From assembly GCA_964538615.1 (NCBI GenBank), contig CAZIGK010000016.1:1-39690 (forward strand): a DNA stretch of 39,690 bases, read 5' to 3'. How positions within the stretch are numbered: position 1 is the stretch's first letter; each line of letters starts with the position of its first letter. The stretch is from CAZIGK01 sp964538615 (GTDB lineage: Bacteria; Pseudomonadota; Alphaproteobacteria; Rickettsiales; RI-342). Under the pieces are notes generated by a model. It worked only from the letters and a program-made list of their open reading frames with translations. It searched no databases and had not been told where the DNA came from. The position numbers and the translations under genes are program-made. Shown here piece by piece: positions 24,952-33,827 of the stretch.

Positions 24952-25704
24952 ATGGCCGGTCATTCCCAGTTTGCCAATATTATGCACCGCAAAGGTGCGC
25001 AGGATAAAAAACGCGCCCGCCTGTTTGCCAAACTGGTGCGGGAGATTATCGTCTCTGCAAAAATGGGCATGCCAGACCCGGCACATAACCCGCGCCTGCG
25101 CGCCGCCATTGCCGCAGCAAGGGCGCAATCGGTACCGAAAGAAAAAATTGAGAACGCCGTTAAAAAAGCCACCAACCCACAGGATGGCGATAATTACGAA
25201 GAAATTCGCTATGAAGGCTATGGCCCCGGCGGGGTTGCTCTGGTAGTGACCGCCCTGACGGACAACCGCAACCGCACTGCCTCGGATGTGCGTTCCGTGT
25301 TCACCAAACGCGGTGGCAATATGGGCGAGACGGGCAGCGTGAGCTTTATGTTCACCCATATGGGCTATTTTTTATACCCTAAAGCCACCGCCAGCGATGA
25401 CGCCATGCTGGAAGCCGCCATTGAAGCCGGAGCCGATAATTGCGAAAGCAGCGAGCATGGCCATGTCATCACCTGCGAGGTCGAAAACTTTGCAGCAGTC
25501 CGTGATGCACTGGTGGAAAAACTGGGCGACGCGGAAGAAACCAAACTGGTGTGGATGCCGCAAAACACTGTCTCGTTGGATGAAGAACAGGCAAAAACCG
25601 TCCTTGCACTGGTGGACGCACTGGACGAGCTGGACGATGTGCAACAGGTGTTCGGCAATTACGAAATCAGCGAAGAACTTCTGGCCAAACTGGATGCCGC
25701 CTGA
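24952..25704 (+). CDS. yebC: YebC/PmpR-family protein
   Basis: 250 residues. Start at the ATG giving MAGHSQFANIMHRKGAQD, the family's near-invariant N-terminus (usually MAGHSKWANI). Later landmarks are AKMGMPDPAHNPRLRAAI, YEGYGPGGVALVV, TDNRNRTASDVRSVFTKRGGNMGETGSVSFMF and the C-terminal ALDELDDVQQVFGNY. YebC proteins were long annotated as transcription regulators; more recent work assigns YebC-type proteins a role in relieving ribosome stalling at proline-rich stretches. In many alphaproteobacteria yebC is followed by ruvCAB; here a convergent thioredoxin gene starts 17 nt on. Confidence 0.94.
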   Translation: MAGHSQFANIMHRKGAQDKKRARLFAKLVREIIVSAKMGMPDPAHNPRLRAAIAAARAQSVPKEKIENAVKKATNPQDGDNYEEIRYEGYGPGGVALVVTALTDNRNRTASDVRSVFTKRGGNMGETGSVSFMFTHMGYFLYPKATASDDAMLEAAIEAGADNCESSEHGHVITCEVENFAAVRDALVEKLGDAEETKLVWMPQNTVSLDEEQAKTVLALVDALDELDDVQQVFGNYEISEELLAKLDAA

Positions 25705-25721
25705 CACATGACGGGATCACG

Positions 25722-26333
25722 TTAGGGAGCACCGCTTTTCTGATGCGGCGCTAGATGCTGCTCCAGCAGCGCCTTCAGCGTTGCGTCCTGTTCCGGCAAC
25801 GCTCCCGCAAAGCGTGCCAGTTCCCGACCACGGGCATCCACCAGCAAGGTCACCGGTATGCCCGGCAGGTGAAAGTCAGCCATTGTATCCGCCCGATAGA
25901 CGACATGCCGCATGTTTTCTAAACCACGTTCAGTCATATAATGCTTCAGCCATAAACGCACCCCATCCACGCCTTGGGGGTGATGATCCCGATTCACCAT
26001 TAAAACCGCTAAACCCCGTGGACTCCATACTTTTTGAATGTCGTTCAATATAGGCATTTCCTTCTGGCAGGGGCCACACCAGCTTGCCCAGACATTCACC
26101 AGCCACAGGCGCTCCTGCGGCCACAGGCTGGCATAGGTCACGTCCCGCCCCTTCAGATCGGTAAAAAACGTGGCTTCTGGCAACTGCAACGGTTCTGCAT
26201 GCACCTGCCAGACACCTTTGCGCGGCAAATCATCCCACATCCACATGCCATAGACACCCAGCGCAAACAGTGACAGGGTGACAACCACCACAACAAGCTT
26301 TATAGAAGTACGCAGCACAAACCCAAATCGCAT
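25722..26333 (-). CDS. tlpA: TlpA-like membrane-anchored thioredoxin
   Basis: 203 residues with one N-terminal membrane helix (~residues 10-32) and a periplasmic thioredoxin-fold domain. The active site is WASWCGPCQKE (C86, C89), and the cis-proline loop is GIPVTLLVD. Family members reduce disulfides in the periplasm; in Bradyrhizobium TlpA supports copper delivery to cytochrome oxidase. Divergence from argH-lptM-lysA is the same layout as in other alphaproteobacteria and supports the TlpA rather than the CcmG assignment. It is convergent with yebC. Confidence 0.85.
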   Translation of the reverse strand: MRFGFVLRTSIKLVVVVVTLSLFALGVYGMWMWDDLPRKGVWQVHAEPLQLPEATFFTDLKGRDVTYASLWPQERLWLVNVWASWCGPCQKEMPILNDIQKVWSPRGLAVLMVNRDHHPQGVDGVRLWLKHYMTERGLENMRHVVYRADTMADFHLPGIPVTLLVDARGRELARFAGALPEQDATLKALLEQHLAPHQKSGAP

Positions 26334-26391
26334 AGGGTACCTTCCCGTTCCTGTTTCATCATTCCCGTTTCATCTTCCTAAAGCAAAGCCC

Positions 26392-27834
26392 ATGTCCATG
26401 CAAAACACAAGTTCTCAGGCACAGGCCAGCGCCACCAGCCCTTCCTCTGCCGCTACCGCCAACCCAATGTGGGGCGGGCATTACACGCAGGCCCCGGCAG
26501 ATATTATGCAGCGTATCAATGCCTCTATTGATGTGGATAAGCATCTCTACCAGCAGGATATTGCGGCCTCCCGCGCACATGCCCGCATGCTGGCCAGGCA
26601 AGGCATCCTCACCGTGGAGGATGCCGCCGCCATAGACACCGGCCTGCAACAGATTCTACAGGAAATCACGGCGGGCACCCTGCCCTTCCGGCAAGAGCTG
26701 GAAGATATTCACATGCATGTGGAAGCCCGCCTGAAAGAACTGATTGGCGATGCAGCAGGACGCCTGCACACTGCGCGCTCCCGCAATGATCAGGTCGCCA
26801 CAGATTTCAAACTCTGGGTACGGGATGCCACCGATCAGCTCCTACAGCAGATTCAACGGTTGCAGGCGGCTCTCATCCAGCGGGCGGAAGATCATGCCGA
26901 TACTATTTTACCCGGCTTCACCCACCTGCAAGTGGCGCAACCCGTGACACTGGGGCATCATTTACTGGCCTATGTGGAAATGCTGGGACGAGACCGCAGC
27001 CGGCTGACCGACAACCGCCGCCGCCTGAATGAATGCCCTCTGGGAGCCGCCGCGCTGGCGGGCACCTCTTTTCCGCTCAATCGCCATATGACAGCGGAAG
27101 AACTGGGCTTTGACCGGCCTACCGCCAATTCGCTGGATAGTGTTTCGGATCGGGATTTTGCGCTGGATTACCTGTATGCCGCCTCTGTTCTCATCACCCA
27201 CCTGTCGCGTCTGGCGGAAGAAATGGTCCTTTGGTCATCGCCGCTGTTCGGGTTTATTTCCCTGTCAGAGGCCTTTACCACCGGTAGCTCCATCATGCCC
27301 CAAAAACGCAACCCGGATGCCGCTGAACTGGTGCGCGCCAAGGCTGGCAGCATCTTTGGCAGCCTGCATGGGCTGTTGACCGTCATGCGTGGGCTACCCC
27401 TCACCTACAGTAAAGACATGCAGGAAGATAAAGCCCCTGTGCTGCACACACACCAACAACTACTGCTGTGCTTGACGGCCATGCAAGGCATGATGCAGGA
27501 TTTCACAGCACAAACCGCACGCATGCTGCACGCTGCTAACCTTGGCTTCAGCACCGCCACAGATGTCGCGGACTGGCTGGTGCGGGAGCTGAATATCCCC
27601 TTCCGTCAGGCGCATCACATCACCGGTAGCGCCGTACGGCTGGCCGAAAGCCGGGGTTGCTCCCTCGCTGATCTGACCTTACAGGACTGGCAGCAAATTC
27701 ACCCGGATATGCATGACGGTATTTTCTCTGTATTAACCGTAGAGCAATCCGTGGCCAGTCGGCAAAGCTATGGCGGCACCGCACCCGAACAGGTCAAACG
27801 CCAGATTGACGCCGCAAGGGAGCGTTTTCTATGA
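26392..27834 (+). CDS. argH: Argininosuccinate lyase
   Basis: 480 residues. It cleaves argininosuccinate to arginine and fumarate, the last step of arginine synthesis. The fumarase/aspartase superfamily signature GSSIMPQKRNP is at 298-308. Other markers are TARSRNDQVATD, GFTHLQVAQPVTLGHH (catalytic His) and PLGAAALAGTSFP. The start is placed at 26392; the reading frame is open further upstream but overlaps the divergent tlpA gene. Residues 1-25 are a Ser/Ala/Thr-rich tail before MWGGHY, where the family core begins. The 3' end overlaps lptM by 4 nt (ATGA). Confidence 0.95.
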   Translation: MSMQNTSSQAQASATSPSSAATANPMWGGHYTQAPADIMQRINASIDVDKHLYQQDIAASRAHARMLARQGILTVEDAAAIDTGLQQILQEITAGTLPFRQELEDIHMHVEARLKELIGDAAGRLHTARSRNDQVATDFKLWVRDATDQLLQQIQRLQAALIQRAEDHADTILPGFTHLQVAQPVTLGHHLLAYVEMLGRDRSRLTDNRRRLNECPLGAAALAGTSFPLNRHMTAEELGFDRPTANSLDSVSDRDFALDYLYAASVLITHLSRLAEEMVLWSSPLFGFISLSEAFTTGSSIMPQKRNPDAAELVRAKAGSIFGSLHGLLTVMRGLPLTYSKDMQEDKAPVLHTHQQLLLCLTAMQGMMQDFTAQTARMLHAANLGFSTATDVADWLVRELNIPFRQAHHITGSAVRLAESRGCSLADLTLQDWQQIHPDMHDGIFSVLTVEQSVASRQSYGGTAPEQVKRQIDAARERFL

Positions 27835-28118
27835 CGCGCATCGCCCCAGTTTCCCTGCTACTGGTGACCGTACTGCTACTCGGAGGCTGCGGCATTCGGG
27901 GAAGCCTGAAACTCCCGGAAGAGGAGCAAGCCACGCCTCTCCAGCCCGGTTCCGCCTCCCCCGCGAGTGACACCCCCACCCCTCCCGCAGCCACCGCACA
28001 TGATGCGCAGGCAGCCAACCCGTCTCCCACCCCGACCTATGTCCCCCGTGACCCAGAGAGGAACTGGCGTCGCCCGGATCCATTGGAACAAGTGCGGGAA
28101 TTGCACCGTCGGCGCTAA
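27831..28118 (+). CDS. lptM: LptM-like small lipoprotein
   Basis: 95 residues with a lipoprotein signal peptide ending LLLGGC (lipidated Cys20), followed by GIRGSLKLPEEE, the short conserved motif of LptM/YifL lipoproteins. The remainder is a Pro/Ala/Thr-rich disordered tail. LptM assists correct disulfide formation and assembly of the LptD lipopolysaccharide transport channel in the outer membrane. The position between argH and lysA is typical. Confidence 0.85.
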   Translation: MTRIAPVSLLLVTVLLLGGCGIRGSLKLPEEEQATPLQPGSASPASDTPTPPAATAHDAQAANPSPTPTYVPRDPERNWRRPDPLEQVRELHRRR

Positions 28119-28153
28119 ACAACCCACTTTCGTCTTTTGAACAAGGTTTAATT

Positions 28154-29407
28154 ATGGATCATTTTCACTACCATCAGGGCTTATTACACGCGGAAGACCT
28201 GCCCATTCCCCAGATTGCGGCAGCGGTTGGCACCCCGTTTTATTGCTATTCCACGGCCACCCTGCGCCGCCATGTCCGGGTCTTCCGCGAAGCGCTGGCG
28301 GCGGTCAATCCCTTGGTCTGTTTCGCGGTGAAAGCCAACAGCAATCTGGCCGTACTGAAAACACTGGCACAGGAAGGCTGCGGGGCGGATGTCGTCTCCG
28401 AAGGAGAAATTCGCCGCGCTCTTGCCGCCACCATTCCACCGGAAAAAATCATCTTTTCCGGGGTCGGCAAAACAGCGGATGAAATGCGCTATGCACTAAC
28501 CGCTAACATTCTGCAATTCAATGTCGAATCCGAACCTGAACTGCGTTTACTTTCAACCGTTGCCACCGAGATGGGGCTGCATGCGCGCATTGCTATTCGT
28601 GTGAACCCCGATGTGGATGCCGGAACTCACGCAAAAATCTCTACCGGTCAGAAAGAAAGCAAATTCGGTGTGGAACTGTCACAAGCGCGTGACCTGTACC
28701 AACTGGCCACGGTATTACCGGGACTACAGGTGCAGGGCATCTCCGTGCATATTGGCTCGCAGTTGGTGAATCTGGAACCTTTTCGCGCCGCCTTCACCAA
28801 ACTACGTGCGTTTATTCAGGAATTGCGTGCCGCAGGCCACCGCATTGACCTGATTGATTTGGGTGGCGGCTTTGGCATTTCTTATGGCCCGGAAATGCCG
28901 CCGGAACTCACCGCCTATGCCGCCATAGTGCAGGAAACCATGGGCGATATGCAGGCACAATTGGCCTTTGAACCTGGCCGCGTGCTGGTGGGCAACGCCG
29001 GGCTATTGGTCAGTCAGGTGATTTATGTCAAGCAGGGCAGCCAGCAACGCTATGTGATTGTAGATGCCGCCATGAACGACCTGATTCGCCCCAGCATGTA
29101 TGATGCACACCATGAATTCATCACCGTTCAGGAAAAACCACAAGCCTCTGAAATAGCGGATATTGTGGGGCCTGTGTGTGAAACGGGTGACAGTTTTGCC
29201 AAGGCTCGCTCCATACCGCCGGTAGAAGCCGGGGAGCTGGTGGCCTTCCGCTCCGCAGGTGCCTATGGCGCGGTCATGTCCGGCACTTACAATACCCGTC
29301 CTCTACTGGCAGAAGTGTTGGTGGACGGGAATCGGTTTGCCGTCGTACGCCCCCGCCAGACCTATGAGGCACTGCTGGGGCAGGATCACATTCCCGACTG
29401 GTTATAA
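28154..29407 (+). CDS. lysA: Diaminopimelate decarboxylase
   Basis: 417 residues, PLP-dependent fold III enzyme making lysine from meso-diaminopimelate. K60 in CFAVKANSN binds PLP. The glycine-rich phosphate loop is IDLGGGFGISYG, and EPGRVLVGNAG contains the next PLP contact. The C-terminal domain supplies GPVCETGDSFAK (catalytic Cys) and GAYGAVMSGTYNTRP. It is the third gene of argH-lptM-lysA, 35 nt after lptM, and convergent with the HIT gene only 7 nt away. Confidence 0.96.
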   Translation: MDHFHYHQGLLHAEDLPIPQIAAAVGTPFYCYSTATLRRHVRVFREALAAVNPLVCFAVKANSNLAVLKTLAQEGCGADVVSEGEIRRALAATIPPEKIIFSGVGKTADEMRYALTANILQFNVESEPELRLLSTVATEMGLHARIAIRVNPDVDAGTHAKISTGQKESKFGVELSQARDLYQLATVLPGLQVQGISVHIGSQLVNLEPFRAAFTKLRAFIQELRAAGHRIDLIDLGGGFGISYGPEMPPELTAYAAIVQETMGDMQAQLAFEPGRVLVGNAGLLVSQVIYVKQGSQQRYVIVDAAMNDLIRPSMYDAHHEFITVQEKPQASEIADIVGPVCETGDSFAKARSIPPVEAGELVAFRSAGAYGAVMSGTYNTRPLLAEVLVDGNRFAVVRPRQTYEALLGQDHIPDWL

Positions 29408-29414
29408 ACAGCGT

Positions 29415-29777
29415 TCATCCATCTGCCAATAACCCGCCCAGCGGCCTGCCCCCCAGAATATGCACATGAAAATGTGGCACCGTCTGGCTGGCGTGGGCGC
29501 CGTGGTTGGTAATCAGGCGGTAGCCATCATCTTTTAAGCCTGCTTCATGCGCCAGTTTCCGCACGGTACGGAAAAAATGCCCCACCACTTCATCGGTGGC
29601 ATGCGCCATAAAATCATCAAACGAGAGATACTCGCCCTTCGGAATCACCAGCAAATGCACCGGCGCCGCTGGCGCAATATCGCGTATCGCCACCAGCGTG
29701 GCATCCTCATACACTTTATCGGTTGGCACTTCATCCCGAATGATTTTGGCAAAAATATTTTGCGGATCGTATGACAT
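29415..29777 (-). CDS. HIT-family nucleotide hydrolase (HinT-like)
   Basis: 120 residues. The histidine triad HFHVHILGG is near the C-terminus, preceded by GYRLITNHGAHASQTV. The N-terminal part has NIFAKIIRDEVPTDKVYEDATLVAIRD, typical of HinT purine-nucleoside phosphoramidases. ATG 29777 follows AGAGGG; the frame is open 30 nt further upstream without a better start. It is a single gene facing lysA, with a 277-nt gap to the next start on its other side. Confidence 0.92.
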   Translation of the reverse strand: MSYDPQNIFAKIIRDEVPTDKVYEDATLVAIRDIAPAAPVHLLVIPKGEYLSFDDFMAHATDEVVGHFFRTVRKLAHEAGLKDDGYRLITNHGAHASQTVPHFHVHILGGRPLGGLLADG

Positions 29778-30054
29778 AACACCCTCTCTTGACGGATATC
29801 CGCGCAAAAAACCCTACAGCCTGACGCGCTTCTCTCAGAATAATCTATGCCAGTTGCATATTAAAAAACAAGCGGTCTTATGCATCACATCCTGCGGCCT
29901 GATGTGACCCTCTTTCGTCCTCGCGGCTATATCTGGCCGATGCCTGACGACTCTCCATGTCATCAAAATGTCTCTTACGGTTCATCATCCTGTCACAGTA
30001 ATATCGTAGTTTGTAGGGGCGCGGTTTGGCTAGCTCTCTGGCCACAGTCGCGGC

Positions 30055-31428
30055 ATGGCCTATCCAACAAACCCCATTGTAACGCACTATCCTATGAGCA
30101 AGCAACATCTTACTGTGTCTGGTTTAACCCCGGAAAATGCCTCAGATATCGCTCTGGGAATCATCGGCATCAGAGAAGATCAGAGTGCTGCCGTGGTTCG
30201 GGGACTCATGGGTGGCGACATGGCAGCGGCTGAACAAAGCCACGCACCAACCATTCTTCCTGACGGCTATCACTACACCCCTGTGGATCCCTTCGCGCAG
30301 CCGCTCCCTGCCACAGCGCGCAAAACACTGATTATCGGTGCCCACCCATCAGATGCCGTGGATTTTCATTACGAGGTGGCAAAAACACTACAAGAACGGG
30401 GGGATGAGCTGCAAGTCCTCACCCTGACCCTTGGTGAACTGGGCGTAGAAGATACCCCGCGTGATGTGGTGGTTGACCAACGGCTGGATGAAGAAGCCCA
30501 GAGTTTGGAGGCCCTGGGGGTGACGCCGCGCTACCTGCGCACACAGCCCGGGCCAAATGGCGCATTGTTTTCCACCGTGGCGGATGTGCGTCAAACGGAA
30601 GAACGTGCGGGTGAGCGCCATGTCACGATAGATTCTGCAGAGCATTATTTTCCGGACGGCAACTTGTTTTCCGTTCTGCCACAACTCACGGATCAGATTG
30701 AAGCCTATATTCTGGCTGAAAAACCAAGCCGCCTGCTATTACACTCCCTCAAACCTGACCATCCGGACCATGTAGCTACCACAGTCGCCACCCTAAACGC
30801 GCTGGAACGTATACAGGCCAAATACCCGCAATATTTTACGGAGAACCCGATAGATATTATCCTTAGCGACCCGGAATTTGGCGTGGCCGCCGGACAAGGC
30901 TGGGCCAAAGACCACATTCCCGTAGAGCTGGGCGGCAACCTGACTGCAGAAGCAAGGCAACAGCGGGGCTGGGCGTGGGGCTTTGCCGGAGAAAACACCG
31001 ACCATCCCACATTCTCTGCCTACCAATACCATTATGCAAGTCAGGGCACAGCCATTACCCCATCCTCAGATATTCGGAACAATGAAACTCCGGATGCGAC
31101 GCTGAATCAACACCCTCTCGCGGTCGCGCCTTACATTATCGCCAGCACACAAGAGATGCTTAATGCGTTTGTGCAGGCTTTGGCTGCCCATGCGTCTCAG
31201 GTCGCGACAAAACCCTATGGCCTGGAAATCCCTAAAGTTCGCCGTATGCGCGGGCTGGCCACCGACGATCAGACCGAACTGGGTGCTGGCTTCCACCCCG
31301 TCTCCATGGAAGGCATTACCCGCCCTATCGAGGCATTTTTACGGGATTTGGCACAGCCGGGTCATGCAATTTTTCAATTGATGCAGCAAGAACAAGCACA
31401 GCAGACAGATGTAACCGCACAGCGATAA
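30055..31428 (+). CDS. PIG-L/LmbE-like protein with altered active site
   Basis: 457 residues. The Rossmann-like PIG-L fold is suggested by TLIIGAHPSDAVDFHYEVAK (~91-110), DQRLDEEAQSLEALGV (~141-156) and KPDHPDHVAT (H236, H239). The family motif is AHPDDE, in which His and the second Asp bind zinc and the first Asp is the general base. Here it reads AHPSDA: H97 and D100 stay, but the base is Ser99 and the Glu is Ala101. Large extra N- and C-terminal parts make it twice the usual ~230-residue length. It may be a non-catalytic or re-purposed relative of the N-acetylglucosaminyl deacetylases. ATG 30055 and ATG 30094 both lack a clear ribosome binding site. Confidence 0.6.
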   Translation: MAYPTNPIVTHYPMSKQHLTVSGLTPENASDIALGIIGIREDQSAAVVRGLMGGDMAAAEQSHAPTILPDGYHYTPVDPFAQPLPATARKTLIIGAHPSDAVDFHYEVAKTLQERGDELQVLTLTLGELGVEDTPRDVVVDQRLDEEAQSLEALGVTPRYLRTQPGPNGALFSTVADVRQTEERAGERHVTIDSAEHYFPDGNLFSVLPQLTDQIEAYILAEKPSRLLLHSLKPDHPDHVATTVATLNALERIQAKYPQYFTENPIDIILSDPEFGVAAGQGWAKDHIPVELGGNLTAEARQQRGWAWGFAGENTDHPTFSAYQYHYASQGTAITPSSDIRNNETPDATLNQHPLAVAPYIIASTQEMLNAFVQALAAHASQVATKPYGLEIPKVRRMRGLATDDQTELGAGFHPVSMEGITRPIEAFLRDLAQPGHAIFQLMQQEQAQQTDVTAQR

Positions 31429-31438
31429 GCCTAAAAAC

Positions 31439-31457
31439 CCTTGCCTTCCCTGCAAGG
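31439..31457. terminator. Weak hairpin after the PIG-L-like gene
   Basis: A 6-bp stem CCTTGC/GCAAGG with a 7-nt loop lies 10 nt past the stop codon and is followed by AATGTCATAGTTT. The U-run is poor. It may end or stabilise the PIG-L-like transcript before the FKBP gene. Confidence 0.3.
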
Positions 31458-31514
31458 AATGTCATAGTTTCGCCTCTGGAACAACATTCCCATGCATGTT
31501 AAGCGAGGTGCCTT

Positions 31515-31952
31515 ATGTCTTTTCGTCGGTTTTTGAGTGCGCTTGCCGCCAGCCTTTGTTTATCTCTCCCCGCCTTCGCGCAGGAAAGCCTCCCCGCTCC
31601 GGCGGATGTCGCCAGCATACCCGCAGATGCCGTGGTGCGCCCATCCGGGCTGGCCAGCAAACTGTTGCAGGAAGGCACCGGCAGTGAACGACCAACCGCT
31701 AACAGCACCGTCACCGTGCATTACACCGGCTGGACGACGGATGGCAAAATGTTTGATAGTTCTGTGGTGCGGGGCGAAAGCATCAGCTTCAACCTGCAAC
31801 AGGTGATTGAAGGCTGGACCGAAGGTCTGCAACTCATGACCAAAGGGGAAAAACGCCGCCTGTGGATTCCGCAAAACCTCGCCTATAAAGGACGCCCCGG
31901 CGCCCCCTATGGCATGCTGGTGTTTGATGTGGAGCTGATTGATTTTGAATAA
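31515..31952 (+). CDS. Exported FKBP-type peptidyl-prolyl cis-trans isomerase
   Basis: 145 residues. Sec signal peptide with cleavage after AFA (residue 22), then one FKBP domain. Landmarks are TVTVHYTGWTTDGKMFDSS, the pocket tryptophan in QVIEGWTEGLQLM, and the C-terminal GAPYGMLVFDVELIDFE. It catalyses proline isomerisation during folding of periplasmic proteins. ATG 31515 has GAGGTG upstream. It precedes the M17 aminopeptidase gene by 86 nt in the same direction. Confidence 0.9.
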   Translation: MSFRRFLSALAASLCLSLPAFAQESLPAPADVASIPADAVVRPSGLASKLLQEGTGSERPTANSTVTVHYTGWTTDGKMFDSSVVRGESISFNLQQVIEGWTEGLQLMTKGEKRRLWIPQNLAYKGRPGAPYGMLVFDVELIDFE

Positions 31953-32038
31953 GCATCTCAGCCGGGTGGCCATCTCTCTGGCCACCTGCGTGCCTACCTT
32001 CCCGATTCTCCCCTCTCCTTATGTAGATAGATTGCCGC

Positions 32039-33454
32039 ATGTACGTCACGCCACTTCCCCAGTTCCTGCCCCTCACCCACGCAGAAGCCGCCAGCGCAAA
32101 CCCACTGACGCTACTCTCGCCGGATGAATGGTCTAACTGGTGGAGCAAGCAATCTGTCGCTACGCAGCAATGGTTGACCGCGCAACAGGCCAAGCAGGAT
32201 AAAAAACCCTCCCCCGGCACGGTCTTTTCCTTACCGGATGCAGACAATGCATCACCGTTCCTTGCCATCATCGAAAACCAGCCGGATCTCTGGTCCATCG
32301 GACACCTGCCCTACCAATTACCAGAAGGCACCTACCGCCTGCATAGTTCTCTCGCTGCCACGCAAATACAGGACATGCTGCTGGGATGGGGTATGGGCAG
32401 TTATCGTTTTAGTCGCTACAAAAAGCCAGAGCGTCAACCTGCCCGCCTTCTGCTGCCGGAAGGGGTGCATACCGCCCGCCTCAATGCCTTGCTGGAAGCT
32501 ATTTTCTTCGCCCGTGACCTGATTAACATGCCCGCCAATGACATGCTGCCGAGCGATCTGGAAGCCGCCGCGAAAGTCGTGATGCGGGAAGGCAAAGCCA
32601 AAGGACGCAGCATTGTGGGGGATGCCCTGCTGAAGGAAGGCTACCCGGTGGTGCATGCCGTAGGCAAAGCCAGCACCAACGCTCCCCGCTTAATTGAGTT
32701 CAGCTGGGGCAACAAAAAACACCCGAAAGTCACCTTGGTCGGCAAAGGTGTCTGCTTTGATTCCGGTGGCCTGAACCTAAAGCCCGGTAATAGCATGGCG
32801 CTAATGAAAAAAGACATGGGGGGTGCCGCCATTGTGCTGGGTCTGGCTCTGGCTATCATGCGCCTGAAATTACCCGTGCGCCTGCATGTATTTGTGCCCG
32901 CCGTCGAAAATGCCGTCAGTGGCAACGCCTTCCGCCCTGGAGATGTGCTGGATACCCGCAAAGGCTCCACCGTGGAAATCAGCAATACAGACGCCGAAGG
33001 CCGCCTCATTCTGTGTGACCCCCTGTTTGAAGGCGATCGTGAAGAACCGGATGTGCTGATTGATATCGCCACCCTCACCGGTGCTGCCCGCATTGCGCTG
33101 GGAACGGATATTCCCGCCCTGTTCAGCAATAACCCGGCACTGGCACAGGAAGTCAGCAGCCTCAGCCTGCAACAGAAAGACCCGCTCTGGCCTCTCCCCC
33201 TATGGGATGACTACCGCCCCATGCTGGATAGCAACATCGCGGATATTAACCACGCCACCGACAGTTCCTATGCCGGCGCTATTACCGCCGCACTGTACCT
33301 GAAGCATTTTGTGGAACGCTGCCCCAACTGGCTGCATATGGATGTGATGGCATGGAACACCCGCAAGCGTGCAGGCCGCCCCATGGGCGGAGAAGCCATG
33401 GGACTGCGCACCCTTCTACATTGGCTGGAGAGGAGATACCCGCATGCAGACTGA
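32039..33454 (+). CDS. M17-family leucyl aminopeptidase
   Basis: 471 residues, cytoplasmic dizinc exopeptidase that removes N-terminal residues from peptides. The C-terminal catalytic domain shows VGKGVCFDSGGLNLKPG (catalytic Lys and metal-binding Asp), MKKDMGGAA (metal Asp), and the family signature NTDAEGRL (metal Asp/Glu, catalytic Arg). The N-terminal ~170 residues are divergent, and the protein is shorter than E. coli PepA (503), so I do not use that symbol. ATG 32039 lacks a strong ribosome binding site. Its 3' end overlaps the MarR gene by 11 nt. Confidence 0.92.
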   Translation: MYVTPLPQFLPLTHAEAASANPLTLLSPDEWSNWWSKQSVATQQWLTAQQAKQDKKPSPGTVFSLPDADNASPFLAIIENQPDLWSIGHLPYQLPEGTYRLHSSLAATQIQDMLLGWGMGSYRFSRYKKPERQPARLLLPEGVHTARLNALLEAIFFARDLINMPANDMLPSDLEAAAKVVMREGKAKGRSIVGDALLKEGYPVVHAVGKASTNAPRLIEFSWGNKKHPKVTLVGKGVCFDSGGLNLKPGNSMALMKKDMGGAAIVLGLALAIMRLKLPVRLHVFVPAVENAVSGNAFRPGDVLDTRKGSTVEISNTDAEGRLILCDPLFEGDREEPDVLIDIATLTGAARIALGTDIPALFSNNPALAQEVSSLSLQQKDPLWPLPLWDDYRPMLDSNIADINHATDSSYAGAITAALYLKHFVERCPNWLHMDVMAWNTRKRAGRPMGGEAMGLRTLLHWLERRYPHAD

Positions 33455-33815
33455 TGCCGCTGCCCCCACCACGATGGGGGCCGTCAATCGTAAAGCCCTT
33501 ACCTTCTGGCAACAGGTCATCGCGGAGAGTATCACCCCGCAGGAGGTGGATTTATCCAACCGCCAGATGGCCTTGTTGCTGCATGTGTATCTGCATTCAG
33601 GGCCGCATACCATTAAAACACTGGCAGCCAGCCTGAATATCTCCAAACCCGCCATTTGCCGTGCGGTGGATTGCCTCTCCTGTCTCGGCTGGGTGAAGCG
33701 TCGCCGCGACACGGACGATAAACGCATTGTCTATGTCGAGAAAACCCCAGAGGGCGCAGAATATCTGGCCGGTTTTTCCCGCACCATTACGCGCTCACTC
33801 ACGGCATTCAGCTAG
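33444..33815 (+). CDS. MarR-like winged-helix transcription regulator
   Basis: 123 residues. The core is a winged helix-turn-helix: SNRQMALLLHVYL, HTIKTLAASLNISKPAICRAVDCLSCLGWVKRRRDTDDKR and IVYVEKTPEGAEYLA. The DTDDKR wing is the classic MarR feature. The flanking dimerisation helices are short compared with typical 140-150-residue MarR proteins. ATG 33444 is chosen for AGGAGA upstream; it overlaps the aminopeptidase stop by 11 nt, and pth follows 12 nt later. The tight linkage to aminopeptidase suggests joint expression; ligand and targets are unknown. Confidence 0.75.
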   Translation: MQTDAAAPTTMGAVNRKALTFWQQVIAESITPQEVDLSNRQMALLLHVYLHSGPHTIKTLAASLNISKPAICRAVDCLSCLGWVKRRRDTDDKRIVYVEKTPEGAEYLAGFSRTITRSLTAFS

Positions 33816-33827
33816 GCCGTTATCACC

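Noticed and set aside
29808..30054. Possible small gene or RNA in the 247-nt gap between the HIT and PIG-L-like genes
   Set aside because: No open frame with a ribosome binding site, no stable hairpin with a U-run and no convincing promoter could be supported; it probably holds the divergent promoters.
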